This document shows, one piece after another, positions 33,771 through 46,944 of a DNA stretch of 64,000 nucleotides; position 1 is the stretch's first letter, and every line of letters begins with the position of its first letter. The position numbers were made by a program, and so were the translations under genes. The notes beneath the pieces are model-generated. The model ran no database searches. It saw nothing but the letters and a program-made list of their open reading frames with translations, and was not told the origin of the DNA. Source of the stretch: Calliopum simillimum (Eukaryota > Arthropoda > Insecta > Diptera > Lauxaniidae); the NCBI GenBank assembly GCA_951812925.1, contig OX638369.1:42403061-42467060 (forward strand), written 5' to 3'.

Positions 33771-35049
33771 TCATGTTGTCTTTTAGTTTTAATGAGGCAT
33801 TTGATATTATCACTCCAAATTTTTTACCATAGATTGTTCGCTTGGCACTATATCTTTTTGTTAAACTGACAAGTTGCCCTCTTGGAAGGAGAAGGTGAAA
33901 TGTCAGTACCACCTTCTCTGTATCCGTATTGGATTTTGGAGTTATTTTGTGAAAATTTTGGTAGTACTAAGACTTGGAACTTTTTTCAGCTCTTTTGAGG
34001 AGTAAGAATTGGAGTTGAAGTTTTTGCTTGGGGGTATCACAATGAAACATATCATATCTAAGTCAATTAAGCTCACTTGAAAATGTGTTAAGTCTTACGT
34101 ATCTAAAATAGTAACTCAACTAATTTCAGTGGATGCTGTGTTTCATTGAACACTTAGGGTATCAGGTGGCTTTAAGAAGCCAAATTATTACTAATTTTAG
34201 AAACCATTTTATTTACTTTAGTGACCGAGCTACCCTACTGGGTTGTAAATGTAGATGTGTGCACATTGATTTTTTTTAAAATTCATATTTTGTATTTATT
34301 TTCTTCTTTCTTTTCTATTCTGTTCTATTCTGTGTCCATGCAAATCGTGATTATTACTTTGTTGCTGCTGTCTCATTTTGACCCAGTTTTTGCTTTGTAA
34401 TGCTTAAAGAAGTATGAAATTGAGATTATTAGATTGTGTTCTTCCGCCTTCTTCTTCGTTATGTCAGTTTAGACTTATTCTTCTAGCCCACACTCTTCTG
34501 CGCATTTCATTATAGTCACATACTCATCGTATTCAATTATATACACGCATACACATACGCACTTAAATTGCACAGAGTCTTTGCCTTGGTCTGTTATTAA
34601 AGTCATTGTCTTCATCGTCGCAGTATATAATTTGCTCAATAAATGGACACATTTGCAAAATATTTGATTATCATAGACGCATCGAAGATGTTAACAGAAA
34701 GAACAGTGGGGTGAATATCATAACATTGAAGTTATAGCCATTTCGAAATTACATATTTCCTTTTCTAAATATAACGCACCACACGTTGTATGAGCAACGT
34801 TTGATTATTACGAAAAGGCAAAGTTTCTTCGTTTTATTTAAATGGATATAACTTTTGCAATTATTATCGTAATTTGACCAAATTTTCACTATTTTGAAGA
34901 TAAAATAATATACTTTTAGGAAAATGCTACATATTTGACATTTTTGTTGTGATATTGAGAAAATTATGGTATGCGGTATATTATAAAAATTAAATAAAAA
35001 TTAAATAATTAATTTTTTTCTATATATTTTTTTATAGAGAAATTTGTGT
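33771..35049. other. No gene seen
   Basis: AT-rich, with no recognised frame or inverted repeat. Confidence 0.5.
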
Positions 35050-38000
35050 TACAATTGAGGCGTTGCGTGCATTAACGCCCTAAGTCGACTTAGGGCGTTT
35101 TTGCGCCCATAGCTTTTTTGAAAAGCTTGGGTCCTCAAATATATGTGTACTTAATTTCAACTTCCAATTTCGATCACAGAATATGGTAGAGCAATATATA
35201 TATACTGTTTAAAGGGTTGTGTGCAAGAAGGGCGTAGTGCGACTTGGGGCGTTTTTGCATAAATCAATTCGCGGTAGGAAAAACGGTTTTTACACAAAAA
35301 CCAAGGTGCTGAACGAAAAAATTTTATATGGCAAAAATGCTTAGAATTGTCCAAAGAGTACGTGTGATTTTTTTTTAGATTTTTTTTTTTTTAGCCAAAT
35401 TTTGAAAAAATTCTGGAAAAATTCACACATATTTTTTGGACGATTCTAAGCATTTTCTGCCTACTACACTTTTTTCGTAAGGCACCTTGCTTTTGAATTA
35501 AATCCATTTTTCCGGCCGGGTAAAAAAATTGCTGTTTTAATGGCCATATTTCGATAAATTTTTAGCTTAAAAAAATTTTCAATAAAGCATTTTAAAGGAA
35601 ATAGACTAAGAGCCAGCGCTTGGCTGACCCTCCTCATAGTATCAAAGCTGAATTTTTTTGTGAGTGTTCTTCCAATAGTACATAGGTATGAACTTCTCTT
35701 CTAGTGAATTCCTGAGAAATGGTGCCTACGTGAGATATCGGGCGAAAAAGGTCGACAAAAACAGTTTTTTGCAAATATTTCGCTAAAAGTTTTATCTACA
35801 AAAAAAAAAAAACATTCGACAATTTTGTAGCTCATTAAATTTCATATCGAAAAGTTGTGCAAATTGTTTTCGCACGACCTATAGTTTAGGAGATATGGTT
35901 CAGTGAAATTGGACTTTCCAACCCAACATATAAAATCCATAATTTTTTTTCTTCTAGTCGGCCTATTTTTTAGTTTCAAATTATGCACCAAAATGCGAGA
36001 CCTATTTCACTGTCGTACAAAAAGTTATTCAGGCACAAAGGTCGAGAAAATTAGTATCTCGCTAACGCTTATTTCTACAAAAAAATGGTGCTCCACAATT
36101 TTGTAGCTCAGAAAATTTCATATCAGAAAGTGGTGCAAATTATTTTCGTACGACCCACAGTTTAGGAGATATCCTATTTTAAGGTATTTTCCGCATACAA
36201 GTGTACACAATAATATGAGTGTTGATTTTCAAAGTACTATAATTACGCCTACGTCATAGTATCATGGTTGAATTTTGTTGTGGCTATTTTTGCAGTAGTG
36301 GGTACCAACTTTTGTTTTACTCAAACCGTGAGAGGTAGTGCCTTCGCGAGATATCGATCATAGTTATAGTAATTTGAAAATCAACATTAAAAAAACTGAT
36401 TTTCTCAACTTTTGCACCCGATATCTGAGGAAGGCACCACCTCGCACGGTTTGACTGAAACAAAAGTCAGTACTCACTATTGGAAAAATACCCACAAAAA
36501 AATTTTGCCATGATACCATGACGTAGGCATAGTTACAGTAATTTCAAAATCAACTTTCAAAAAACTGATTTTCTCTACCTTTTGCACCCGATATTTCGCG
36601 AAGACACCACCTCTCACGATTTAACTAAAACAAAAGTTAGAATTCCTTATTAGAAGACTACCCACAAAAAATTCAGCTATGATTCTATGACGTAGGCGTA
36701 GTTAGAGTACTTTGAAAATCAACATTCATATTACTCTGAACACTTGCATGCGGAAAATACCTTAAGATATCTCCTAAACTGTGGGTCGTACGAAAATAAT
36801 TTGTACCACTTTCTGATATGAAATTTTCTGAGCTACAAAATTGTGGAGCACCATTTTTTTGAAGAAATAAGCGTTAGCGAGATACTAATTTTCTCGACCT
36901 TTGTGTCTGAATAACTTTTTGTACGACAGTGAAATCGGTCTCGAACTTTGGTGCATAATTTGAAACTGAAAAATAGGCCGACTAGAAGAAAAAAAATTAT
37001 GGATTTTATATGTTGGGTTGGAAAGTCCAACTTCACTGAACCATATCTCCTAAACCATAGGTCGTGCGAAAACAATTTGCGCCACTTTTCGATATGAAAT
37101 ATAATGAGCTACAAAATTGTGGCAGTTAATTTTTTTGTAGATATAACCGTTTGCGAGATATTTGCTAAAAACTGTTTTCTCGACTTTTTGCGCCCGATAT
37201 CTCACGTAGGCACCACCTCTCAGGAATTTACTAGAACAGAAGTTCATACCCACTATTGGAAGAACACTCACAAAAAAATTCAGCTTTGATACTATGAGGA
37301 GGGTCAGCCAAGCGCTGGCTCTCCGTCTAAAACTTTATCTCCTTATTTTTTTATCAAATTTTGTCTTTTCCTATCTTTGATCTAAAAAAGTTATCGTCGA
37401 AAGAGTAAAAAAAAAGACAAGAATTCGAAATTTTTTTTTTTTTTTTGATTTCAATATTCATTAAAATTCATTGCGCCGCTTTTGTGTAATATTGAATCAA
37501 AGTATTCAATTCTTTAAAAGTAGGTGTGACACTCTTGCCATCCCATCCCATTTACGCTATTTATAATCAGCATTTGTTTACCAAACTTAACCACCGTTTG
37601 CGAAATATTGCCAAATAAATTCTAATTTTAAAGCGTTTGCTATGCCTTTCTATGACTATCTACAGGGTTGAAATTGATCCCCGTCTTAATGCTATACTAA
37701 TATAGAACATTGTACCAAATTTCGTTAAAATCTCTATAACCGTTTGCAAAAAAAATATTTACCAAGTGCAAAACTTAGATGCAAATATATGCATGCATTT
37801 TATAAAATTAAAATATTAAAGAAATAAACAAAAATGCACATTTATAAATAATTACGGTGAAAGAATATTTCATTCCCATCATTTAAAAAAAAAAAAAATC
37901 ATTAAAATCGGAACAGTTTTGCCGGTTTCTCAAGCAAAATGCTAACGCTACCAGGTGCAAAACTTAGATGCAAATGAATGCGTGCATTTTATAATATTAA

Positions 38001-38400
38001 AATTTTAAAGAAATAAACAAAACCGCACATTTATAAATAATTGGGGTGAAAGTATATTTCATTCCCCTCATTTTTAAAAAAAAATCATTAAAATCGGAAC
38101 AGTTTTGCCGGTATCCCAAGCAAAATGCTAACGTTACTCCAGTGATGGTCAAATGGATTTATGCAAAAACGCCCTACAATTTAAAATTTTCCTTCTTCGA
38201 TAATTCTGTCAATATGCGTTAGTATTATGTGTTAGCGGTAATTATTTACTCATTTTATTAGGTTTAATTGAATAAATTTGTTTTTCAAGGTTTAAATGAT
38301 GGTTTGTTCTTTTTAACAGCATTTAAAAACTTTAAATTGAATTATCTCGAAATGCCATTTTTCGACTTGGGGCGTTATTGCACGCAACGCCTCAATTATA
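35050..38400. mobile_element. 3.35-kb foldback element with GGCGTT motifs at both ends
   Basis: The outermost arms match: ATTGAGGCGTTGCGTGCA near 35054 pairs with TTGCACGCAACGCCTCAAT ending near 38397. CGACTTRGGGCGTT recurs at 35084, 35239 and 38363, and GGCGTTTTTGCATAAAT is present near 35248 and inverted near 38156. The inner arms (about 35600-36230 and 36690-37330) are close inverted copies, for example GCCAGCGCTTGGCTGACCCT near 35612 and its inverse near 37318. The centre (36230-36700) holds further internal copies. No protein frame was found; frames at 35903-36106 and 36833-37075 are the two arms of one repeat. Confidence 0.75.
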
Positions 38401-40978
38401 TCTCGCAAAATGAAATAAATTTGTAGGCATTAACTCTCAAGTTTCATAAAAACTTAAAAATTTAAAAACTTTTTTTCGAGAAAAGGCAATTGGTAGAAAA
38501 AAAGTTTTGCAAGTAATAGTCTACTTATAATTTTTCGCGGAATAAATAAACTTTGAAATTTTCCAATATCTAGTACAGTTAAACTCCACCGTGCACAAGG
38601 GCAAGCATTAAAATTTAATGCTTAAAGTGTCTGAAAATTTAATTCGTTGGGTTTAGTCTGGGAATTTATGTGTATCTTCCCTTTTGTATGATTTTATTGT
38701 TATTATTTTGGCAAACATTGGCACTGCCGTACATAACAGTGACAGACATTGTGTATTAAAGAAGACAGCAAGAGTATCCTTATTTATAGCGCCGAATTTG
38801 ACCTTAAAGCGTAAAATGAATATCTTACCTCTTTGAGAAAATATAGTGGAATAAAATAGAAATAAACAAAGATATCCTTTAAAGATATATATAGGATTTA
38901 AGTTCTTAAAGCATTATTAATAATAATAATTTATTAATTCCATTTTAGCCAAAATGATAGTAAAATAAAGATAATAACAAAATTTAAAAAAAAATGTTAA
39001 ATGGTAAGGTGTAAGACAAAATAAATAACGATAACCTACAAGAAAAACAGCCATAAGAATAAAGTACCAGCAAAAGCAACAAATGCGAGCAGAGTCATGG
39101 CATCATAATGAAGATTAATATCTGTGTACTAAAAATGAATCTCAGCTTGAAATTGACGCATGCCAAAGAATGGCAAACAAGAACAGCAGCAACAAAAACA
39201 ACAACAATAGTAATAACAACGCTTACAAAATGAAATTACCAAAATGAATCAAACCGAAACTATAAATTATAAATAGAGTAAAATAAAAAGTAGAGATGAC
39301 ATGAGTTGACAAGAATCACAAGAGCAATCAAAGTGAAAAATTTAAATGATAAAAATGATTTAGAATAAAGATATGGCAGAAGACACAAAAATTAAGACGC
39401 AAGTACAAGAATGGCAGTTAGTGGGAAGATTCTGTAAAGTTAATCAAAAAAGTTTAGTCATAGTGAATTTAAATGATAGAATGATGGTGTAATTTTCAAA
39501 AGTTGCGAGAATGTTAGACATGGGAAGAGTTGAAAATTAGTGCACATGTTGCTACTTGAAACAAGAAGACGCCTATTTGTACAATTTATAATTCATACAA
39601 GAACAAATTTAGGCAATCATGTTTACTTTTTACTTTTAAATTCAAACTTGCGTGCTCAGATAAAATTCTTGCAGATAGTTCTTTTTTGGGCTTAAAATTT
39701 CCTTATAAAATGAAAGAAACCTTAAAATTAATTCAACAATTAAAAACACTAACAGTAATTAGAGATTAAGATTGCGCTAACTTGTCAGGGTTTTGAGATA
39801 TCCTAATTTCAACCAATTTTGATGAGTAATGGTTAGTTTATTTGACTTTTACAGTAATGCATAAAAAAGACGTTACACTATAGTATATCTCCACATATTT
39901 CCAATGAATTTAAACTAAAGTATGATATATATTTTTAGAGCGGACGCAAATTCTTCTTTCCGAACCGGTAAAAATATGCAAAATCGGTTAAGAAATAGGT
40001 ATACAAAGTCACCCAAAAACAGTTTTTTAAGGGTAACTTAAGATTTTGAGGCTGACTTACAATTTTAAAGCTTAGGCAAATTTATAACACAAAGAGGCGT
40101 AAAATATCTCCTATGTCTCTTAAAAAGTGTATAAAATGTTTGGGATTTTGTAGCACTGGTTCTAAAAAGTTTTAGATTTCCACGAGCTTGACAGCCAGCC
40201 AGAAGTACATGCAAAAAGAAAGGAAAACGGACAATATTGTCTTATGAGATGACTCTGATTAAGATTAAATATACTTTCCTATAACTGTCACACCCATTTC
40301 TCAGCAATACAAGTAGAAAGACAAAGTAAATATACTCCGGGTGTAGGTTACAAATTTTATTTTTTTATACTACAATATAAAAAGTACTACTACTCCATAT
40401 TCTTGAAAATGTGTAATACTTAAATGTTTTCGTTGTGCGGAATTGATAAATAAATTTTAAACTAAAGTCTTCTTTAACACAAAGCATAACGTAAATTTTG
40501 ATTGTATAAACAAATTTCCTTTACCGTGGGAGAAACCTGTTTCTCTTTATGAACTAAACAAATTTATTTTACGTCATAAAAGCATCTTTCACACATGCAG
40601 ACATCACTTTAAGCGAAAGAAACTTAACTCATTCGGAAGCTCATTTAAGGCACAAATGCCTTTACCGTGTCATATCTACGCCGTAAATATTTTGAAGTTT
40701 GTGTCCTTATCGTAAGTTCTTTTAGTGTACACGTTTTTGTAAAAAAAAAAAAAAACAATAGTGCACCACATGCCCAAATCCAAAGTCGAAGCATTCAGAA
40801 AGAAATCGGTCATGTGGAGCAACAACTAAATGACTAAGCAGCTTCTTTCTCTATTTGATTGGCAACTTTGTTGTCACGATGATTGTACAACTAAGAAGCT
40901 TCCCGATTGTGAAGGGAAAACAAAAACTTTTTACACACTATCCCTTATTTGACTGTTCGTTGTATTTAGATTGATGCT
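38401..40978. other. No gene seen (2.6 kb)
   Basis: AT-rich with CAA runs near 39185-39205. No frame above 60 codons. Confidence 0.5.
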
Positions 40979-41356
40979 GGAATTAGCCAAGAAGTAGCGT
41001 TTCGTAACGTAATGTCATGGTTGCTTGTCAACGTAGCCTCGATTAGTGAAAACGTTAGGCAACGTTCGAAATGTCACCTTACAACTTAAAAATTACTTGA
41101 AAAATTCCAGTTTTTGTAAACAACCATCCATTGTCATACTTATTTTAATTAATTTGTTCAAAAAATTCCATTTATAATATCCAAATTTATTTTATTTTAT
41201 CTAACAACGTAGCGCTACGTTTGAAAATCCAATTTCAACAGGTCTCAACGTTGCGTACCGCTATTTTACGATTTCACTAATCGCTTACACGCTTCTGCCA
41301 TTTAATAGATTTTGACAGATGTCACGTTACGAAACGCTACTTCTTAGCTAATTCCA
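40979..41356. mobile_element. 378-bp MITE with about 42-bp inverted ends
   Basis: GGAATTAGCCAAGAAGTAGC at 40979 and the inverse of the sequence ending at 41356 (…GCTACTTCTTAGCTAATTCC) match over about 40 bases with few mismatches. A second inverted pair CGATTAGTGAAA/TTTCACTAATCG lies further in. No target duplication is obvious. Confidence 0.7.
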
Positions 41357-44300
41357 CCATGACTTTGGTTGCAAACGCAATCCAAATTCAAGGTTCTCAA
41401 CTTTCAAAGCGCCAAATGCGTCCTTTCGCACGCAATTTGCAAGTGGTTGAAGAACAAAAAGAAGAAGAAGAGAAGACGAATTCGCATAAAAAGCAACAGA
41501 GAGCAACAGCAGAAGAAGGTACCAAGTACAGTCCTTTGTCTTAAGGATGTGTTTATTTGTGTTACATGCCGTTTTCAAAAGGCCTGCAGGGTCAACAAGC
41601 AGAGAGTAAAAAAAACACCATGACCTTGACCGATTTTCAGTCGCACATTTTTTGTTTCTTTGCTATACCTAACAAGTTTTACTTTCCTCTTTCGCGTTTT
41701 CTTCTTCTTCTTGTGGAATATTTTATTTTTCTTTAGTTGCCAATATTGTTGTTCTTATTGTTGCTGCCACCGCCTTATTGTTGTTTTGTAACAATTTATT
41801 TTCTTTTTTCTTCTTTATATGTTCTTTATTTTTCTTCTTCTTTTTCTATTCTGCTTGTTGTTGTTAAAAAATAATAAATTAAATAAAGAGCCCAACTAAC
41901 ATCATTAGTACGTACTGAGTGCACAGTAGGCTAGCATCTGGAGAATTTAGAAACAATTTTCTTCCTAGCTTTAAAGTTTAAACTATGTCCCACGGGCCCC
42001 GCTTTTGGGGTTACTGAGCTTTATTCATTTTTCGGTTTTTTTTTTAATTGCCGAAAAAAAACTTTTCTTTACAATGCCGTGTAGTAATTATCGTGGCGAA
42101 GATAGGGACGCAACAATTGGGTCAATATAAAATCATATTTCTGCTCTTATTTTTTTCTTAACAGAAAAACTACGACGGAAAAGTGGGGTGGGCCACTTGG
42201 CATATAATGCCTCATATGTATAAATGTATGTATATAGGTATTTGTAGTAGAATAAATACGCAAACTGTATGTACTAGTTTTCCACACCACGGTACATTAT
42301 TTCACTTAACATAACTTTTCTGTGATTTGTGGCGCCTTCATGAAGTTCTCTGCGCTTTACTGCGATACTCTACGCTGTTGTCTTTTTCAGCTTTTTCTTC
42401 TTTTTGTATTATTTAATTTTGCGGCGCGTCATCGTCGTCGTCGTTACATCATAAACTCCAATTAACATATTTATGCGAGATACGCGCTTTGCTTTAACTG
42501 AAAAGTTTTCAATGATGATAGGTATAACGCGTCGGTCGCATTCTAGGCTGTTGTTGGTTAAAGTTACCGCATGCACGCATCTAAAAGATACTCGCAGCAG
42601 CAGCAATTTAGTGCGTGCTGCGTAGCAAAGTGTATCAAGTTCACTTTCGTTTTCTTGTCGCTCTCCCATTCTCTTTATCACATTCTCGCTATTATGTGTA
42701 AATCAACGTCTATTTAGTGTTAAGTGAAAAAATTCTTTATTTTTTCTTCTTTTTAATTTAAGACGTTCGAAAATTTACTATCGGAAGCAATATTTTGTGT
42801 TGCTGCTGCTGCTTTGTGTGTCATTAATTGAGCTTTGTTTGGCGGCAAATTTATGAGCAAATTTTAAAACCTACCATTGCTAAGATTAAAATCCCAAAAT
42901 GAAAAAAATCGCTTTAAGAAGAATCGTTTTACTTATTTTGATACAACTTAAAGTTATGATCTTCTTAAAAAGCTCAAGAATTATATAGATAAATATAATC
43001 GATCATTGTATGTCGAAAACCAGTCTATGAAATATTTCTGATGAATGTTTTTACTTAAATAAAACAGCTTCAAATATTTATTACTCCAACTGAACCAAAT
43101 TAATTAAAAAATCGTCTTTTGATTACTGGATTCTTAAGAGACTACATTAAGTACAAATATAATTAGATACAAAAAAAAAATAGTTTTTTTTTTAAAACAA
43201 ACCTGTCGAATGTTTTTATAAAAAGCAAGTGGTCCAAATTAAGCGCTTTTATTTTTTCTATTAGGACCTAGAATAAGCTCTCGCTGCTCCTTTGACAAAA
43301 TAAAAACATTATTTAAAGTATATGGGTAGAACATTTAATTTAAAGCATTGCCCATTACTAAACACTTCTTTCTTCCATCTCTCTAGTAGCATATAAATTG
43401 CACGTCGGAAAATCGACACTTTTTTTGAGACTTTCCAAAAAATTAACCAGTTTTTGGTATGCACGGGCTCAGCCAGCCCATGTGCCATTGAACTCAATAA
43501 ATAATATCCGAGAAGGTTCAATGAATACGGCGGGTGGAGAAAGAACTCATTTTAAAGCGTTTTCAAATAGATTATAACTGACCTTGCAATATGTGGCCGA
43601 GCGTATTCATTTATTCATGTAGCAAATTAACTTAATTGTTATTCTGCTCATATTGCTGCCATTTTTCCTCGACTAAAGCGAATCATTCTATTTCATTTAC
43701 TCATAATAAATGCAGAGGAAAAGCTTCAAACCATGAATATTTGGAAGCGTCGTTTTCGACAGAATGGTGAGTATATTCTGTTAGTCTGAACAAGAACTTT
43801 ATATGATTCAGCGTAGGTTACTTTTTTCTAATGAAATTCCACGCAAATATACATTTTTAAGAACTTTTTTTGCATTATATAGTTCTGTCTCAAACTAATT
43901 TTGTCTGTGTCTCGGACGTTTCACAAAGTGAGCAATTACCATAAGCTATAGCTAAATGTGCTATACAGATCTGATTGCAAAAGATTAAAAAATAGAAAAA
44001 AATGAAGATAAAATTAAAAAAATTGGGTTAGAATTCATAATCCTAAAAGCTTTACTGTCATCTTATAACAAATAAAAAAAAAATATAAAAGAAGTTTCTA
44101 GTAAGAATGTTCCAAAAAGACATGAAATTTTTGCTGTTAGGAAAGAACCAGTTACAATTTAGGAGTTTGATGGAATAAAAGAGATACATCAATAGCTTAT
44201 TATTTATAATCGAAACAAAAGAAGTAGAAAATGTAAGGACTTGCTCATATATTAAAAAAATAGTCAGATACAAGAGTTACTACTTCGTAAACAAAAACAC

Positions 44301-45203
44301 TAAAAATTCCTTTAAGTCAACAGTTGTGTTCGCTCTTTGATGCTGTAAATTTAAACGGCCATAAAAGCGCTAGTTAAAGCCAATTAATTTACACCATAAA
44401 CTTTTCTAAATTAATGGCAAAAGAAGCAATAAAAATTACCATCCACCCTTCTGAGACGCCGAAGAATTAAAAATTCAAAATAAAAGCCAGAAACAGAATT
44501 TAAACAAAAATTAAAAAAAAAAAAACAACAATAAGTGTAGCTGTCATAACTCAAAGTGGATGCAACAACAACAATAACCAAGATATTACAAAATAATTAA
44601 GTGTTTAATAAATTAAAATTATGCTCTTGTTGTTGTTGATGTTTTTTTTCTTCTCTAAATTAAATTTATGAATGGAAATATTTGCCGCCGCTGTTACAAC
44701 CGTGGCTTAAAGGCAATAAATAAAGCAAACTACCGTAACAGCAGCGACACCAATAATATCACCAACAACAACAATAATAATCATAATAAAATTGTAATGC
44801 GTTTAATTGCCGGCATAAAACAACATATGGAAAACGTTTATTAAAAAAATGTGGCAACAACAACAACAACAACAATGGGAAAAACAACAACAGCAAACAT
44901 TTTTATAAATACCGATAACGTAGTAAATTATGTGGACCAAATCGAAAATGAGAACGAATGAAAATCATAAAAGAAGTAAGAAGCTTTGACCAAATAAAAA
45001 AATAAATAATCGTAAATCACGCGGAAATTTCATCCCTGCAGGATCTCAGTATCATACCTTATGAGCAGGTTCACTGTTTATGTCTTGGAGTTATGAGTTA
45101 TGAAATTTTTACACAGAATTTTTGTATAAATTCCACACCCTTATAAATAATTATTTCATTATATGGTTGCTGTCCGTTAGAAAATTCTATATGCTTAGTT
45201 CTT
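41357..45203. repeat. No gene seen; CAA/GTT and CTT runs
   Basis: CTT/GAA-rich DNA near 41450-41500 and 41700-41860 gives charged low-complexity frames (41359-41623) that I discount. CAA runs lie near 44768 and 44850-44880, and GCT near 42792-42806. The minus frame 42409-42681 shows no domain. Confidence 0.5.
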
Positions 45204-45710
45204 GTGGGTGATTCTTCAAAAAATGTTCCATTTAATGTCTTGAGGATCAAACCATGTTTAAATTTAAAATTTGATATTTTAAAAATTTAATACGGATACT
45301 TAACTAGAGATTCTGTACGAATTGCTTGAAAAAAAAAAAAAAAAATTATATTTTACTACGAAATTAAAACATAAAGTGGTCAAAAGTCATTCTCCGTCCT
45401 GTCCCTAACCGCTTTTTAGTGCACTTAATTTGCACGTTTCGCACATTACATAATTTTCTAATAGAAACTTATACGACATTGTTTGCTTAAATATTTTTTT
45501 ATAAGTTAACTTTTCGAAAATTTTTCTTTTTATAAAGAATTGACATGCATAGAAGTTGGTTCCTCGTTAAAGACTATCTCTGCTCAGTTTTTCTTACTCT
45601 AACTGTAAATTTTTTAAATATTAAGAAAACTGAGAACTGAAAGTGAAGAGTAAGAGGAGGTTCAGTATATATTTAGCCCAGTCAGTTTCAGTTATTTGAT
45701 AGTGAGTGTG

Positions 45711-45910
45711 TTTTTTTTTTTTTTTAAATTTAAAAATTTTGTAAAGAAAGCAATTGTGCATCATTCTCCGCGTAAGTTTTTTTATATTACTTTGAAATTT
45801 AAAAAAAATGCTATTTTCATTGTGATATTACTTTTTTTGCAGCATTTCGTCATTCTCCATCGTTTCTTGCAACATTTTATCATTCTCCATTTAGTAATCT
45901 TCCACCTGGT
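45711..45910. repeat. Direct repeat, left copy, next to DINE-1-like element
   Basis: The unit contains AAAGCAATTGTGCATCATTCTCCGC-like sequence and repeated CATTCTCC blocks, ending CCACCTGGT. The right copy is at 46668-46944. Both contain GCATTTCGTCAT and ATTGTGATATTACT. Confidence 0.65.
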
Positions 45911-46042
45911 TATACCCTACACCCAGGGTATATTCACTTTGTCCTTTCGTTTGTAACGCAAAGGAGGCGTGGCAGATATAGAAAAGTATATATATTCTTG
46001 ATCAGCGTCACCTCCTGAGTCAATATAGCGATGTCCGTCTGT

Positions 46043-46078
<36 letters not shown>

Positions 46079-46667
46079 GTGGCTGGCTGGCTGTGTGTGG
46101 ATATACATTTCTTGAGAAAAGTAAGCAAGATAATTCAATGAAATTTTGTGCACAGCCTCTGTCGTCAAAGTTAGTTTGGGGGATTGAAAATGAGCGAAAT
46201 CGGTCAACGTTCACGCCTACCGCCCATACAAAAAAAATATTCAAAATGTAACTTTTGGAGTATTTTTCACGATAATGCAACCAAAATATACATAAATATT
46301 ACGAATTGTAAGCGCAGCTTTAATCAAAACTGGACAACAGGGCGCGGTACCTACCATATAAGCAAAAGCTTCAAAATGCTATACTGAAAGCGTTTTTTGA
46401 GATAATCGAACTTTATTTTACTCAGACACTAAAAATTATAAATGTTAGCTTTAAACAAAAACTGGATAAAATCGAAAAAGAGGGCGCGGCACCTCCCATA
46501 TCCAACCAAATTTCACTCAAATACTAAGAACTATAAATTCAAACTCTGAAAAAAATGGGTGAATTCGGACAAGAGGGCGTGGCAGCTCCCATATAAGCAA
46601 AATTTTCAAAATACTGCAGTGTAGGGTATTTAATGTTTGGCCAAGCCAAAGGTAACACCCTTACTAG
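45911..46667. mobile_element. DINE-1/INE-1-like non-autonomous Helitron remnant
   Basis: AAAGTATATATATTCTTGAT followed by CAGCGTCA...GAGTCAATATAGCGATGTCCGTCTG matches the core I know from drosophilid DINE-1/INE-1. The left end TATACCCTACACCCAGGGTA is the usual start. The right end has a GGCCAAGCC hairpin region and finishes CTAG followed by T, as in Helitrons. The usual GTCT/GTCC microsatellite is replaced by an expanded GGCT array (about 46043-46093). Apparent serine/glutamine/proline frames on the minus strand are the array. Confidence 0.75.
46043..46093. repeat. GGCT tetranucleotide microsatellite
   Basis: About a dozen GGCT units with one GGGT interruption, at the usual microsatellite position of a DINE-1 element. 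Confidence 0.9.
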
Positions 46668-46944
46668 TTTTTTTTAAATTTAAAATTTTTTTAAGGAAAG
46701 CAAGTGTGCATCATTCTCCGTGCAAGTTTTTTTTTTTTTTTATTACTAAACATTTTTTGTCTTTATATAATTAAATCAATAAACAATTAGAGGGCTCACC
46801 ACCAATTTGAACCTTCTTTAAGAAAAAATGCAATTTTCGTTGTGATATTACTGTTTTTGCAACATTTCGTCATACTCCGTTTAATCATTCTCCGTCGTTT
46901 TTTGCAAAATTTCATCATTCTCCATTTAGCAACCCTCTAGCTGG
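46668..46944. repeat. Direct repeat, right copy
   Basis: Copy of 45711-45910 with about 75 extra bases near 46745-46825. It retains AAGTGTGCATCATTCTCCGT, ATTGTGATATTAC-like sequence and the terminal CTAGCTGGT. Confidence 0.65.

Noticed and set aside
41359..41623. Overlapping K/E/Q/R-rich frames as a possible small gene
   Set aside because: They arise from CTT/GAA and CAA low-complexity DNA in several frames at once.
45917..46280. Repeated S/Q/P/A peptide frames on the minus strand
   Set aside because: They are translations of the GGCT microsatellite in the DINE-1-like element.
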